A stretch of 64,000 bases of DNA, from NCBI RefSeq assembly GCF_003437035.1, contig NZ_QSRL01000001.1, forward strand, positions 403,107 through 467,106. The letters are read 5' to 3'. The position numbers and the translations under genes are program-made. This document shows positions 9,120-19,806 of this stretch, piece by piece. Origin of the DNA: Collinsella sp. TF08-11AT (GTDB taxonomy: Bacteria; Actinomycetota; Coriobacteriia; Coriobacteriales; Coriobacteriaceae). The first letter of the stretch is position 1; each line of letters starts with the position of its first letter. The notes beneath the pieces were generated by a model. It ran no database searches, was not told where the DNA came from, and saw only the letters and a list, made by a program, of their open reading frames with translations.

Positions 9120-9120
9120 G

Positions 9121-10560
9121 TTAGTTCTCCTCGGTCGCAGCGTTCTCGGACTCGGCGAAATTCCAGCCGGCGAGGCGGTCCTTCGCGGTGTCGATGTCCA
9201 GGTAGTTCTCCTCGCCGTCCATGAGTCGCGTAAAGGCGGTAAAGAGATAGTGGGCATCGGTGGGGCCAGGCGAAGCCTCGGGGTGGTACTGGACCGAGAA
9301 ACACGGGGCGTCGAGCAGCTGGATGCCCTCGGCGGTGCCGTCGTTGAGGTTCACATGTGTCAGGCGAATGCGACCAAAGCGCTCGTTCATCACGACCGGC
9401 GCGATGCCGCGACGCACCCAGGCGCGCAGGTCACCGTCGGCCGCATGCTCGGTTTCGCCGCCGGAAAGCTCCGGAATCAGTTTGCCCAGACTGGGGAACA
9501 GCAGGCCAAAGCCGTGGTTTTGCGCGGTGATCTCCACGCGACGGCTCACCAGATTCATAACCGGCTGGTTACCGCCACGGTGACCGAATTTAAGCTTTTC
9601 CATTTGGGCGCCGCAGGCCAGGCTGATCATCTGGTGACCGAGGCAAATGCCAAAGACCGGCACCTTGCCGATCAGCTGCTGTACCTGCTCATAGGTCTCC
9701 ACCACGGCATCGGGGTCGCCGGGGCCGTTGGACAAAAAGACGCCATCGGGATTCATGTCGAGCACCTCACTCGCGGGCGTATCCCACGGCACGACGGTGA
9801 GATCGCAGCCGGCACGGACCAGGCCCTCCAGAATACCGCGCTTCACACCGCAGTCGTAGGCGACCACTTTGTGACGGGCAGGAGCGGCAGCCGCAAGCGC
9901 AAAGTCATGCGTGGCAGGCAGGTCGGCGGCCACAAACTCGTGAGGCGCGGGGCAACTTACGGTCTTGACCAGGTTCTCGCCTACCAGCGTGGGCGCAGCG
10001 GACAAGCGCTCGGCAAGCTCGTCGACGTCGAAGATCTCGGTCGAGATAATGCCCATCTTGGAACCATTGTCGCGCAGATGGCGCACCAGAGCGCGGGTGT
10101 CGATACCCTCGATAGCGACGATGCCGTGAGCGCGCAGGTACTCCGGCACGCTGACGGCCGAGCGCCAGTTAGAAGGCGTGGCGCACATATCGCGAACGAT
10201 CATGCCGCGCATAGCCGGAGCGCTCGCAGGGCGCACGGCGTCGCCGGGGAAGGCCGACTGGACATCGGTCTCGTCGATACCGTAATTGCCGATCTGCGGA
10301 TAGGTCATGGTTACAATTTGGCCGGCATAACTCGGGTCGGTCATGACCTCAAAGTAGCCCTCGAGCGAGGTGTTGAAGCAGACTTCGCCGGTCGCGGTGC
10401 CCTCGGCGCCGCATGCACGTCCATAAAAAATGGTCCCATCCTCAAGATACAGGATACAGGGACCGCAGGTGCCCTTGCTGGTTTTGGCCAGCATACGCTG
10501 GCAAAGCTCGCTGGGCGCGAAGGTGCGGGCGGCAGCGCCCGCGGTATGGTTGTTCGCCAT
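9121..10560 (-). CDS. carA: Carbamoyl-phosphate synthase small subunit (glutaminase)
   Basis: CarA releases ammonia from glutamine for CarB. The N-terminal small domain ([37 protein letters not shown]) is followed by a class I glutamine amidotransferase domain with the catalytic Cys in VFGICLGHQ and the His-Glu pair in [10 protein letters not shown]. At 479 residues it is longer than the usual 360-390. There is a leading extension of about 30 residues, an insertion of about 30 residues between QNHGF and THVNLNDGT, and an extra C-terminal tail. AAGGAG four bases before the ATG fixes the start at 10560. It is the first gene of a tight carAB operon. Confidence 0.95.
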   Translation of the reverse strand: MANNHTAGAAARTFAPSELCQRMLAKTSKGTCGPCILYLEDGTIFYGRACGAEGTATGEVCFNTSLEGYFEVMTDPSYAGQIVTMTYPQIGNYGIDETDVQSAFPGDAVRPASAPAMRGMIVRDMCATPSNWRSAVSVPEYLRAHGIVAIEGIDTRALVRHLRDNGSKMGIISTEIFDVDELAERLSAAPTLVGENLVKTVSCPAPHEFVAADLPATHDFALAAAAPARHKVVAYDCGVKRGILEGLVRAGCDLTVVPWDTPASEVLDMNPDGVFLSNGPGDPDAVVETYEQVQQLIGKVPVFGICLGHQMISLACGAQMEKLKFGHRGGNQPVMNLVSRRVEITAQNHGFGLLFPSLGKLIPELSGGETEHAADGDLRAWVRRGIAPVVMNERFGRIRLTHVNLNDGTAEGIQLLDAPCFSVQYHPEASPGPTDAHYLFTAFTRLMDGEENYLDIDTAKDRLAGWNFAESENAATEEN

Positions 10561-10721
10561 AATTCTCCTTCCCGGTCTCACAGGACCGGCTTAAAGGTGT
10601 GTAGTTAGGCCTCGCGGTATTGTAACCGCAAGCATGCCTCATGGCGTTAATTTCATCGAAATGTTTACGAAATGATAATTATGACTTTCTATGCATAATG
10701 ATTATTTAATCCCCGTCCCAG

Positions 10722-10762
10722 AAAAATTATCCCGCGTGGGCTTGTGGCTCACGCGGGATAAT
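10722..10762 (-). terminator. Terminator after the membrane-anchored protein gene
   Basis: ATTATCCCGCGTG and CACGCGGGATAAT form a 13-bp stem just after the stop codon at 10769. It is followed on the minus strand by TTTTTC. Confidence 0.9.
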
Positions 10763-10768
10763 GGCCTC

Positions 10769-11734
10769 TTACTTTTGCTTGTCCTGTTCCAGCAGATCGG
10801 ACGGTGAGCGATCGGGCTTGCCGCCGCGGAAAATCTCGCGGCCATGCAGACGATGCTCCAGGTCACGTTCGGCCTTTTCCTCGTCAATCTTGGTCTGGCT
10901 CACCACCGGGTCCTCGATCAGCGACGAAACCGAGTTCACCTGTTTTTGAATGCGCTCGGCAATGGTGTCGTCCATGCTTACGATGCGCATCTTCCAGTCG
11001 ATACTCGTGGCGTTGGATGAGCTCTTGGTCCACACAAACGTCAAAATGGCGCTCTGATGACCCCGCGCGGGAAACATGCCAAAGAAGGAATCGTGCTGAA
11101 TGTTGCTATCCTCGTCGATATAGGCGTGAACGTTATACACCACGCGGTCGATCTTATCGTTGAGCAGCGCGTTGGTCGCAAGCGCAGCGGCCTGAATCTG
11201 CCCGTTGGACAGCAGCTCGAGCTCGTTGGCAGACGATGTGTCCAACACCGTCACCTCGACCGTGCCCGTACGCTCATCAGCTTCATCGACGGTAAAGTCG
11301 AGCGGGAACTGCGTAAAGCCGTTGCCCCACTCAAGGCCGCCCTTCAGCGCCGTCGAAACGGTATCCACCGAAACGCTCTCGGACAGGTTGGCGGTGTTCA
11401 GGCGTCGCATCACGCCGTAGCCAATCTGCATGCCCACAATCAGCACCAAGATGCCAATGACCACGGCCATGGCAGTCTTCGTAATGGTATGGCTCACCTG
11501 CGAGCCCGAAGGGTCGTCCTCGGACAGCGGGTCGATATGTTTTGCCTGGCTCGCGCGGTCCTCGCTGCGCAGCTGCGCTAGCGCCGCTTTGTCACCGCGC
11601 TTGGCCGCAGCCTCCTTCTCACGCATGCGCTCGGTGCGCTTTTTGGCAAGCGTGGGATCCAAGACACCGGATGCATCGATTTCGGAGAATAACTCCGTCA
11701 CTTCTTCCGGAGTCAAAGGGTTCTTGTCAGCCAT
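10769..11734 (-). CDS. Single-pass membrane protein of unknown function
   Basis: The 321-residue protein has a charged cytoplasmic N-terminal part of about 85 residues that looks helical (AKKRTERMREKEAAAKRGDK), one strong membrane segment (AMAVVIGILVLIVGMQIGYG, about residues 88-107) and a larger outer domain. The outer domain contains mixed strands and ends in a charged tail. No catalytic motif is visible. It follows the ABC exporter gene by only 19 bases and shares its direction, so the two are probably one transcript. The terminator lies right after this gene. Function unknown. Confidence 0.7.
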   Translation of the reverse strand: MADKNPLTPEEVTELFSEIDASGVLDPTLAKKRTERMREKEAAAKRGDKAALAQLRSEDRASQAKHIDPLSEDDPSGSQVSHTITKTAMAVVIGILVLIVGMQIGYGVMRRLNTANLSESVSVDTVSTALKGGLEWGNGFTQFPLDFTVDEADERTGTVEVTVLDTSSANELELLSNGQIQAAALATNALLNDKIDRVVYNVHAYIDEDSNIQHDSFFGMFPARGHQSAILTFVWTKSSSNATSIDWKMRIVSMDDTIAERIQKQVNSVSSLIEDPVVSQTKIDEEKAERDLEHRLHGREIFRGGKPDRSPSDLLEQDKQK

Positions 11735-11753
11735 AAACTTCCTGTCATATCAA

Positions 11754-13526
11754 TCAGTCGAGCTCGTGCGCACGCGCACCTTCGAACTGCATTCGATAGT
11801 AACGGGCATAGGTGCCGCCACGGGCGAGAAGCTCCTCGTGCGTGCCACGCTCCACAACGCGACCATGCTCAACGGTCGCAATCTCATCGGCATGCTTAAT
11901 AGTCGAGAGACGGTGGGCGATGATGATTGTGGTACGGCCGCGTGCCAGCTCTTCGAGCGACTCCTGTACCGCTTCCTCGCTCTCGTTATCCAAAGCACTC
12001 GTCGCCTCATCCAAAATAAGGATCTTGGGGTTCTTGAGAAATACGCGCGCAATGGCGACGCGCTGCTTCTGTCCGCCCGAAAGACGGCTGCCGCGCTCGC
12101 CCACGACCGTGTCATAGCCCTGTGGAAGCGACTCGATAAAGGCATCGATGTTGGCGCGACGGGCGGCCTCGGCGATCTCTTCTGCCGTAGCGCCCGGCTT
12201 GCCGTAGGCGATGTTCTCGCCGATTGTTCCGTCAAACAGGTAGACATCCTGCTGCACCAGGCCGATGGCGCGGCGCAGGCTCTGCTGCGTCACATCGCGC
12301 ACGTCCTGGCCGTCGATGCTAATGGATCCGGCAGCCACGTCATAAAAGCGTGGCAGCAGCGAACAGGTCGTGGACTTGCCACCGCCCGAAGGGCCAACCA
12401 AAGCGATGGTCTGCCCGGGCTTGATGGACAGATTCATATGGTCGATAACGGGACGCTCTTCGGCATCACCCTCGCCCAGCTCAACGTCCTCGTAGTTAAA
12501 GCACACGTCGTGATAATCCACGGCGCCGGCGGTCACCTGCAGATCCGTGGCGTCCGGCTTGTCCTGGATATCCGGCGCGGTCGAGAGCACCTCGTCCATA
12601 CGCTTAAAGCCAGCGATGGCCTTCTGATACATTTCGGCCGAATTGACGAGTGTCTCGAGCGGCGTGCAGAACAGCGAAATGTAGAGCGCGAAGGTTGCCA
12701 TATCGACCGCCTGCAGCTGACCCTGGGCAACGAGCCAACCACCCAGCAGCACCACGATCACGTACAGCACGCCCGAGAGCAGGCCATACGTCGCGGTATA
12801 GACGCCCATGGCGTGATACATGTTTTCCTTGGACGAAAGGTAGCGATTGTTGGAGGCGCGGAACTTAGAGCGCTCGGTCTCCTCATTGGCAAAGCTCTTG
12901 ACCACGCGCATGCCCGCCAGCGAATCCTGCAGCTGCGCATTGATGCCGCTGATTTTTTTGCGATTGTCGCTAAAGACCTCGCGCATGCGCATGTTCTGCC
13001 AAAACATGATGACCGCAAACGCTGCCGTCACCACAGCCATGGCAAGCGCCAGCACCGGGGCGATGGTAAAGAGGATCACAAACGAGCCGATAATCTCGAT
13101 GCCGCAGATGATGATCCACTCGGGCACGTGATGCGCCGCCTCGCAGATATCGAACAGGTCGTTGACCACGCGGCTCATCATGTCACCCGAGCTGTTGCGG
13201 TCGAAATATGCAAAGCTAAAGCGCTCATACTGGTCGAACAGGTCCTCGCGCATCTTGGACTCCATGCGCGCGCCCATCACGTGGCCCCAATAGCTCACAA
13301 AATAGCGGCAGGCGCAACGGATGACATACATCAGCACCAAACCCACCGCGATCATACCGAGCGCCTGCATAATGGCAGCCTGACCCCGGGTAAACAGCCC
13401 ACCGGTCAGATTGCGCAGGATAATGGGGAACGCCAGGTCAATGGCGGCAAGCACCAGAGCACAAACAGTATCAGCAACAAAAAGCCCCATCTGGGGCTCG
13501 TAATACGAGAGAAACCTTTTAAACAT
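11754..13526 (-). CDS. ABC exporter, fused membrane and ATPase domains
   Basis: This 590-residue half-transporter has a six-helix type IV exporter membrane domain (about residues 1-310) fused to an ATPase domain. The ATPase shows Walker A GPSGGGKST, signature LSGGQKQRVAIARV, Walker B ILILDEATS and switch His in IIIAHRLSTI. It would work as a homodimer or with a partner to export lipids, peptides or drugs. Only one half-transporter is present here, so a homodimer is likely. The start has CGAGGA about five bases upstream. It leads a two-gene operon with the membrane-anchored protein. Confidence 0.92.
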   Translation of the reverse strand: MFKRFLSYYEPQMGLFVADTVCALVLAAIDLAFPIILRNLTGGLFTRGQAAIMQALGMIAVGLVLMYVIRCACRYFVSYWGHVMGARMESKMREDLFDQYERFSFAYFDRNSSGDMMSRVVNDLFDICEAAHHVPEWIIICGIEIIGSFVILFTIAPVLALAMAVVTAAFAVIMFWQNMRMREVFSDNRKKISGINAQLQDSLAGMRVVKSFANEETERSKFRASNNRYLSSKENMYHAMGVYTATYGLLSGVLYVIVVLLGGWLVAQGQLQAVDMATFALYISLFCTPLETLVNSAEMYQKAIAGFKRMDEVLSTAPDIQDKPDATDLQVTAGAVDYHDVCFNYEDVELGEGDAEERPVIDHMNLSIKPGQTIALVGPSGGGKSTTCSLLPRFYDVAAGSISIDGQDVRDVTQQSLRRAIGLVQQDVYLFDGTIGENIAYGKPGATAEEIAEAARRANIDAFIESLPQGYDTVVGERGSRLSGGQKQRVAIARVFLKNPKILILDEATSALDNESEEAVQESLEELARGRTTIIIAHRLSTIKHADEIATVEHGRVVERGTHEELLARGGTYARYYRMQFEGARAHELD

Positions 13527-13623
13527 GCAATCCTCGAAGAGAAATAAATAGCGTGAGAAATCCGGTTGAACCGGTCAGGCTGAAAACAAAGCGTCCCAAC
13601 AAGCATAACGCCGATGTTCTGGC

Positions 13624-13741
13624 AGCGTCAGCGAAAACGTCCCTAAGCGAGCAAGGTGCCTTGAAAGAGGAGCGACGCGTACTTCGGTACGCGAGCGACG
13701 ATTGAAAGGCAGATTGCCGCTTAGGGGCGTTTGCAGCGTCG
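13624..13741. repeat. Imperfect palindromic element of about 118 bp
   Basis: Two arms of about 55 bases are near reverse complements. They share CCCTAAGCG and TGCCTT blocks and end in a GCGTAC-TTCG-GTACGC hairpin at 13677-13692, a C(UUCG)G-type super-stable tetraloop. It lies in the gap between the Nudix and ABC genes and overlaps no gene. It resembles a MITE or a large REP-type element. It could fold as a long RNA hairpin if transcribed. Confidence 0.6.
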
Positions 13742-13745
13742 ACTC

Positions 13746-13773
13746 GTTACGCGGTTTGGTAAAACCGCGTAAC
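13746..13773 (-). terminator. Hairpin directly after the Nudix gene
   Basis: GTTACGCGGTTT and AAACCGCGTAAC form a perfect 12-bp stem with a four-base loop. It begins at the base after the Nudix stop codon. No long T-run follows, so its strength as a terminator is uncertain. Confidence 0.6.
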
Positions 13774-14469
13774 CTAGAGCTCCGCTCCGCCCAAGCGGTG
13801 CGCGATGCTATCGCAGGCCAAGGCGCCCACGACGGTCTTGGCGTCTTCGATCTTGCCGTCGAGCACGGCGTCGATCAGCTCGTGCAGCGGCACCAGGTCC
13901 ACGTTGACAAACTCGTCATCGTCGGGGTTGGGCGCGTCGAACTCGAGCTTGGTGGCCAGGTAGATATGAATGATCTCATCGCAGAAGCCGCAGGACGTGA
14001 CAATCGACGTCAAAAAGCGAATACGACCAGCCCTAAAGCCCGTCTCCTCATGCAGTTCGCGCTTGGCGCAATCGAGCGGGTCCTCGCCTGGATCGAGCTT
14101 GCCGGCGGGAATCTCGACCGTCACGCGGTCGATAGCGGTGCGGTACTGACGCACCAGTACGATCTTGCCGCTCTCGGTCAGCGCCACAACGGCCGCAGCA
14201 CCCGGATGGCGAACGATATCACGGGCGCTGCGGCGACCGTTGGGCAGCTCAACCTCAAGACGGTGGACGTCGAGGATCTTGCCCTTCCAGGCGCACTCCT
14301 CCGAAAGAATCTTCTCGTGCAGCTCGGCATCGTGTGGGTCGTCGTCGCCCAGCACCAGCGCCGGCTCGTCAGCGACCTCGCCACCAGGCTCGCCCTCGGC
14401 GTGCCCATACATGCGGCTGTCCTCTTCGACGATCTGCGCGTCCACGAGCTCTTCGTTCTTCTCGTCCAT
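13774..14469 (-). CDS. Nudix hydrolase, ADP-ribose pyrophosphatase type
   Basis: The 231-residue enzyme carries the Nudix box in GEDPLDCAKRELHEETGF, with the REL-EE core that binds magnesium. Upstream GKIVLVRQYRTAIDRVTVEIPAG is typical of ADP-ribose pyrophosphatases and reads as two segments, VLVRQYR and EIPAG. It probably cleaves ADP-ribose or a related nucleoside diphosphate sugar. About 60 acidic residues precede the catalytic domain, an unusual extension. The ATG at 14469 is preferred over 14478 because GAGAGGA sits nine bases upstream. It follows purD by about 20 bases and may share its transcript. Confidence 0.88.
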   Translation of the reverse strand: MDEKNEELVDAQIVEEDSRMYGHAEGEPGGEVADEPALVLGDDDPHDAELHEKILSEECAWKGKILDVHRLEVELPNGRRSARDIVRHPGAAAVVALTESGKIVLVRQYRTAIDRVTVEIPAGKLDPGEDPLDCAKRELHEETGFRAGRIRFLTSIVTSCGFCDEIIHIYLATKLEFDAPNPDDDEFVNVDLVPLHELIDAVLDGKIEDAKTVVGALACDSIAHRLGGAEL

Positions 14470-14490
14470 CCGTCTCATTCCTCTCGGATT

Positions 14491-15795
14491 TTAGGCATCC
14501 CAGGCGTCGCGGCCGCGCAGCGCGCGCAGGCCGATGTCGTGACGCAGGGTCTTGCCCTCAAAATCAATCTTCTCGCAGGCATCGTAAGCAAGGTTGCGAG
14601 CGTTCTCGAACGTGTCGCCCAGAGCGGTCACGGCAAGCACGCGGCCACCATTGGTCACGAGCTGGCCGTCCACCATGGCAGTGCCCGCGTGGTACACGGT
14701 CACGTTCTCCATGGCCTCGGCGTCGGCGATACCGGTGATGACCTTGCCCTTCTCGTAGCTGCCGGGATAGCCCGCGCTCGTCAGGACAACGGCCACAGCC
14801 CACTCGTCACGCCAGTCGAGCTCAATCTGATCGAGCTCGCAGTTGGCGCAGGCCAGCATGACCTCAACCAGGTCGTTCTTAAGGCGCGGCAGCACGACCT
14901 GCGTCTCGGGGTCGCCAAAGCGGGCATTGAACTCCAGCACCTTGGGGCCGGCAGGCGTGAGCATAAAGCCGCCATACAGGCAGCCGCGGTAGTCAATGCC
15001 CTCGGCAGCAAGCTCGGCAACGGTCTGCTCCATGACCTTCACCATGGTGGCGTGCTCCTCGTCGGTCACGATGGGCACCGGGCTGTAGACGCCCATGCCG
15101 CCGGTGTTGGGGCCCTTGTCGCCCTCGAGGGCGCGCTTGTGGTCCTGCGAGGTGGCCATGGGGCGCACGGTCTTGCCGTCGGTAAAGGCGAGCAGCGAGC
15201 ACTCGGGACCAACGAGCATCTCCTCGATAACCACGGTGTTGCCGGCATCGCCAAAGGTGCCGCCAAAGCACTCGCGCACGGCCTCTTCGGCCTGCTCGAG
15301 CTCAGTCGCCACGATAACGCCCTTGCCTGCGGCCAGGCCGTCAGCCTTCACGACCAGCGGGGCACCCTGCTCACGCACATAGGCGAGAGCCGAAGCCTCG
15401 TCAGTAAACGAGCCATAGGCGGCCGTCGGAATGCCGGCACGCTCCATGAGCTGCTTGGAGAATAGCTTGGAGCCCTCCATCTGGGCACCCTCGGCACCCG
15501 GACCAAAGCAGGGAATACCCGCCGCGCGCACGGCGTCGGCCACGCCCGCCACGAGCGGAGCCTCGGGGCCAATCACCACGAGTCCGCATCCATGGCTCTG
15601 GGCAAACGCCGCCACGGCCGCAGGATCGCAATCGTCGAGAACCACGTTCTCGCCGCAGCTCGCGGTGCCGCCGTTACCCGGCGCAATGTAGAGCTTGCCG
15701 GCGCGCGGTGATGCTGCGAGCTTAGCTGCCAAAGCGTGCTCGCGGCCGCCGCTGCCCAACAACAGGATGTCGATGGTTTGAGTGTCCGCCTTCAA
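14491..15795 (-). CDS. purD: Phosphoribosylamine-glycine ligase
   Basis: PurD joins glycine to phosphoribosylamine in step two of purine synthesis. The N-terminus IDILLLGSGGREHALAAKL and central ATP-grasp segments (PLVVKADGLAAGKGV; GFMLTPAGPKVLEFNARFGDPE as FNARFGDPE) are diagnostic. The start is assigned to a TTG at 15793-15795, with GAGGAGG five bases upstream, giving 434 residues, the usual length. A longer frame to 15966 would add 57 residues without similarity to the family and runs into the purA stop region. It lies downstream of purA in the same direction. Confidence 0.94.
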   Translation of the reverse strand: MKADTQTIDILLLGSGGREHALAAKLAASPRAGKLYIAPGNGGTASCGENVVLDDCDPAAVAAFAQSHGCGLVVIGPEAPLVAGVADAVRAAGIPCFGPGAEGAQMEGSKLFSKQLMERAGIPTAAYGSFTDEASALAYVREQGAPLVVKADGLAAGKGVIVATELEQAEEAVRECFGGTFGDAGNTVVIEEMLVGPECSLLAFTDGKTVRPMATSQDHKRALEGDKGPNTGGMGVYSPVPIVTDEEHATMVKVMEQTVAELAAEGIDYRGCLYGGFMLTPAGPKVLEFNARFGDPETQVVLPRLKNDLVEVMLACANCELDQIELDWRDEWAVAVVLTSAGYPGSYEKGKVITGIADAEAMENVTVYHAGTAMVDGQLVTNGGRVLAVTALGDTFENARNLAYDACEKIDFEGKTLRHDIGLRALRGRDAWDA

Positions 15796-15852
15796 GGGTG
15801 CCTCCTCTATGGATGAACGGCCCGCCAACCATGCGGACCCATTACAAAGCAA

Positions 15853-15894
15853 ATATACCCCTCGGCCGCCCGCTTGGGCTGCAAAGGGGTATAT
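15853..15894 (-). terminator. Hairpin between purA and purD
   Basis: ATATACCCC and GGGGTATAT pair around a 24-base loop that itself contains GCCC/GGGC bases. It lies 23 bases after the purA stop codon and may terminate or attenuate purA transcription before purD. Confidence 0.55.
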
Positions 15895-15916
15895 CGCAAT
15901 AACCGAATAGTACCGA

Positions 15917-17212
<1,296 letters not shown>

Positions 17213-17296
17213 TTACATTCATGGACTGTCTACGTGCCACGCCGGCACGCAGAAGCACAAAACATTCCCAGTATACCCGTGCAACGGGCGCCTGTC

Positions 17297-18688
17297 CTAC
17301 TCCTCGGTATGCGCCCCATCAAGCTCATAGAACTTGGTGGATGCCGGCAGGAACATCAGGTCGACGTCACCGATCGGGCCCGAACGGTTCTTGGCCACGA
17401 CGATACGCGTAACGCCCTCGTCGGGTCGATCGTCACGCGAGGCCTCGGCCTCGTCGGCGGATCGGTCCAAGAACATAACGATATCGGCGTCCTGCTCGAT
17501 GGAGCCCGATTCACGCAGGTCGGACAGCTGCGGGCGCTTGCCGGTACGGGATTCAACCTGACGCGACAGCTGCGACAGCGCGATCAGCGGAATCTTGAGC
17601 TCCTTGGCCATAATCTTCAGACCTCGCGACATCTCGGAGACCTCGACGGTGCGGCTCTCGGAACGACGTCCCGGCGGAGGACTCACCAGCTGCAGGTAGT
17701 CCAGGATGATGATGGCCTTCTCCTTGTTGTGGAGCATGCGGCGGCTCTTGGCGCGGATCTCAGTCACTGTGGTGCCGGGCGTATCGTCAATCAAAATATC
17801 GAGCTTGGACAAGGTCTGCGTGGCCTCGTTGATATTGGCCCACTGCTCGGGGCTAATGCGGCCCATGCGGAAGTCGCTGATCGAGATCATCGCATAGGCG
17901 CAAATCAGACGCTGGGCAATTTCCTTACCCGACATCTCCAGCGAGAAGAAGCCGACGGTATAACCGGCAGCGGCAGCGTTGAGCGCCAGATTCAGGGCGA
18001 ACGACGTCTTACCCACAGCAGGGCGAGCGCCGATAATGATGAGCTGACCCTCGCGGAAACCCATGAGCATGCGGTCGAGCGACGGGAAGCCCGTGGGCAC
18101 GCCCGCAGCCTGGCCACCGGCCTGGCACACTTCCTCGGCCTCGTTATAGGCCTCGACCATAAACTCGGTCAACGTCTTGTAGCTCGACTTGACCTCGCGT
18201 GCCGTGACCTTGAGCAGCTTGCTCTCGGCCAGCTCCACGACCTCCTTGGTGTCGGTAGGGGCGTTATAGGCCAGCGCGTTGATCTCGTTGGTGGCACCGA
18301 TCAGCTCGCGCAGCATCGAGTCGCGACGGACGATGGCGGCATGGTGCTGCCAGTTCACGAGCGACAGGGTCTGACCCATCAGCTCCAAAATGTAGGCCTC
18401 GCCGCCCACGGCATCGAGCTTGTTGATGCTGCGCAGGTAATCGATCAGCGAGATAGAGTCGATGGGAATGCGGCTGTTGTACATATCGACCATCGCGGTG
18501 TAGATGGTCTTATGAATAGGCCGGTAGAAGTCATCGGGCTGCAGCTCGACCTGGGCCTCTTCGACCACCTCGGGCGATAGCAGCATAGCGGCCAGTACAT
18601 TGGCCTCTGCATCTTGGTTTTGGGGAAGACCCAACTTGGAGCCGCGGTCCTCAACCGTCAGCCCGGTCTCCCTATCGTCATATGCCAT
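17297..18688 (-). CDS. dnaB: Replicative DNA helicase
   Basis: DnaB unwinds DNA at the replication fork as a hexamer. The N-terminal domain begins PQNQDAEANVLAAMLLSPE, as in the family. The RecA-like C-terminal domain has Walker A GARPAVGKTSFALN, Walker B IIILDYLQL and the FLSLEMSGKE helix. No intein is present. The start at 18688 (MAYDDRETG) is preferred because GAGG lies six bases before it; an upstream in-frame ATG at 18700 adds four residues. The helicase loader DciA is encoded about 23 kb away. It has a terminator-separated neighbour (rplI) upstream. Confidence 0.95.
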   Translation of the reverse strand: MAYDDRETGLTVEDRGSKLGLPQNQDAEANVLAAMLLSPEVVEEAQVELQPDDFYRPIHKTIYTAMVDMYNSRIPIDSISLIDYLRSINKLDAVGGEAYILELMGQTLSLVNWQHHAAIVRRDSMLRELIGATNEINALAYNAPTDTKEVVELAESKLLKVTAREVKSSYKTLTEFMVEAYNEAEEVCQAGGQAAGVPTGFPSLDRMLMGFREGQLIIIGARPAVGKTSFALNLALNAAAAGYTVGFFSLEMSGKEIAQRLICAYAMISISDFRMGRISPEQWANINEATQTLSKLDILIDDTPGTTVTEIRAKSRRMLHNKEKAIIILDYLQLVSPPPGRRSESRTVEVSEMSRGLKIMAKELKIPLIALSQLSRQVESRTGKRPQLSDLRESGSIEQDADIVMFLDRSADEAEASRDDRPDEGVTRIVVAKNRSGPIGDVDLMFLPASTKFYELDGAHTEE

Positions 18689-18841
18689 GAGCATCCTCAT
18701 TCATATCGCTTGCGAGCATCCATAGTATCAGCCACGGTCCCAAAACGCGCCGCGCGCCGCCAATCATCACCGAACCAAACGGATGAACGGTCCTGTATAT
18801 AGGACTTCGACGCAACGTTCACCATGACACTCACTCAGCGC

Positions 18842-18880
18842 AAAAAACAAAAGGGCGCCCTGGTTTCCCAGAGCGCCCTT
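18842..18880 (-). terminator. Terminator of the rpsF-ssb-rpsR-rplI operon
   Basis: AAGGGCGC...GCGCCCTT with CTGG/CCAG inside forms a strong stem. It is followed on the minus strand by TTTTGTTTTTTG, and lies about 32 bases after the rplI stop. Confidence 0.92.
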
Positions 18881-18912
18881 CTTAGAACAAGATTGTTGTG
18901 TTGCAGCAAATG

Positions 18913-19452
18913 CTACTCGGCAGCAGCCTCAGTCTCGACCTCGGCGGTCTCGGCCTCGGCGACCTCAGCGGCCTCCTCGACCTCAGCCTCGGCAGCGAGC
19001 TCCTCGGCGGTAACGCCGACGAGAACGACAACCTCGGCCTTGATCTCGCGGTACAGCGAGATGGCAACGGTGTGGGCACCGGCAACCTTGATGGGCTTAC
19101 CGAGCTCGACGCGCTTGCGGTCGATGTCCATACCGAGCTGAGCCTTGATGGCGTCAGCGATCATAGCGGCGGTAACGGAGCCAAAGAGGATGCCCTCGTC
19201 GCCGACCTTGACGTCAACGGTGACCGTCTTGCCCTCGAAGGCAGCCTTGGTCTCGTTGGCGGTAGCCAGACGGACGGCCTCGCGCTTGGCGATGTTGTTG
19301 CGACGCTCGTCAAGCTGCTTGAGATTGCCCTTGGTGGCGGCAACAGCGAGCTTCTTGGGGAACAGGAAGTTCTCAGCGTAACCCTGAGCGACCTCTACGA
19401 CGTCACCCTCGCCGCCCTTGCCCTTGATCTCATCGAGAAGAATAACCTTCAT
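18913..19452 (-). CDS. rplI: Ribosomal protein bL9 with acidic C-terminal tail
   Basis: bL9 stabilises the L1 stalk of the large ribosomal subunit. The N-terminus MKVILLDEIKGKGGEGDVVEVAQGYAENFL is the family signature, seen here as MKVILLDEIKGKGG and GYAENFLFPK. The C-terminal domain follows to about residue 148. At 179 residues it exceeds the usual ~150, because a tail of about 30 residues made almost only of Glu, Ala and Val has been added. It is the last gene of the rpsF operon, just before its terminator. Confidence 0.96.
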   Translation of the reverse strand: MKVILLDEIKGKGGEGDVVEVAQGYAENFLFPKKLAVAATKGNLKQLDERRNNIAKREAVRLATANETKAAFEGKTVTVDVKVGDEGILFGSVTAAMIADAIKAQLGMDIDRKRVELGKPIKVAGAHTVAISLYREIKAEVVVLVGVTAEELAAEAEVEEAAEVAEAETAEVETEAAAE

Positions 19453-19467
19453 GATGCGTCTCCCTTC

Positions 19468-19734
19468 TTAGCCGCGGTCGCGGTTGCCACGAGAGGAAAC
19501 CACGGGGACGGTGTACGGCAGGAGAGCCATCTCGCGGGCGCGCTTGATGGCGTTGGCGATGTCATGCTGATGCTGCGTGCAAGCGCCAGTGACGCGACGG
19601 GGCTTAATCTTGCCACGGTCGGTCATGTACTTACGGAGAAGCTGAGTGTCCTTATAGTCGATGAACTCAGTGTTCTCCTTGCAGAACTGGCAGTACTTAC
19701 GACGCGGCTGACGTGCAGAAAAATCATTAGCCAT
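19468..19734 (-). CDS. rpsR: Ribosomal protein bS18
   Basis: The 88-residue small-subunit protein binds next to bS6. It carries the family core [16 protein letters not shown] (with two Cys that may bind zinc) and [11 protein letters not shown]. The ATG at 19734 is chosen over 19785 because the family starts here and AAAGG lies upstream. It sits between ssb and rplI, the usual order. Confidence 0.96.
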   Translation of the reverse strand: MANDFSARQPRRKYCQFCKENTEFIDYKDTQLLRKYMTDRGKIKPRRVTGACTQHQHDIANAIKRAREMALLPYTVPVVSSRGNRDRG

Positions 19735-19806
19735 GTCAAAATACCTTTCGTTTGGCAACTTCGGCGAACCGAAGCCGCCTCTCACTCAAAAATAGGTGAA
19801 CAACCC

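Noticed and set aside
5814-9224. 1136-codon plus-strand open frame
   Set aside because: It is the antisense of carB. High-GC codon use in the real gene leaves a long open frame opposite it. There is no ribosome-binding site and no recognisable protein pattern.
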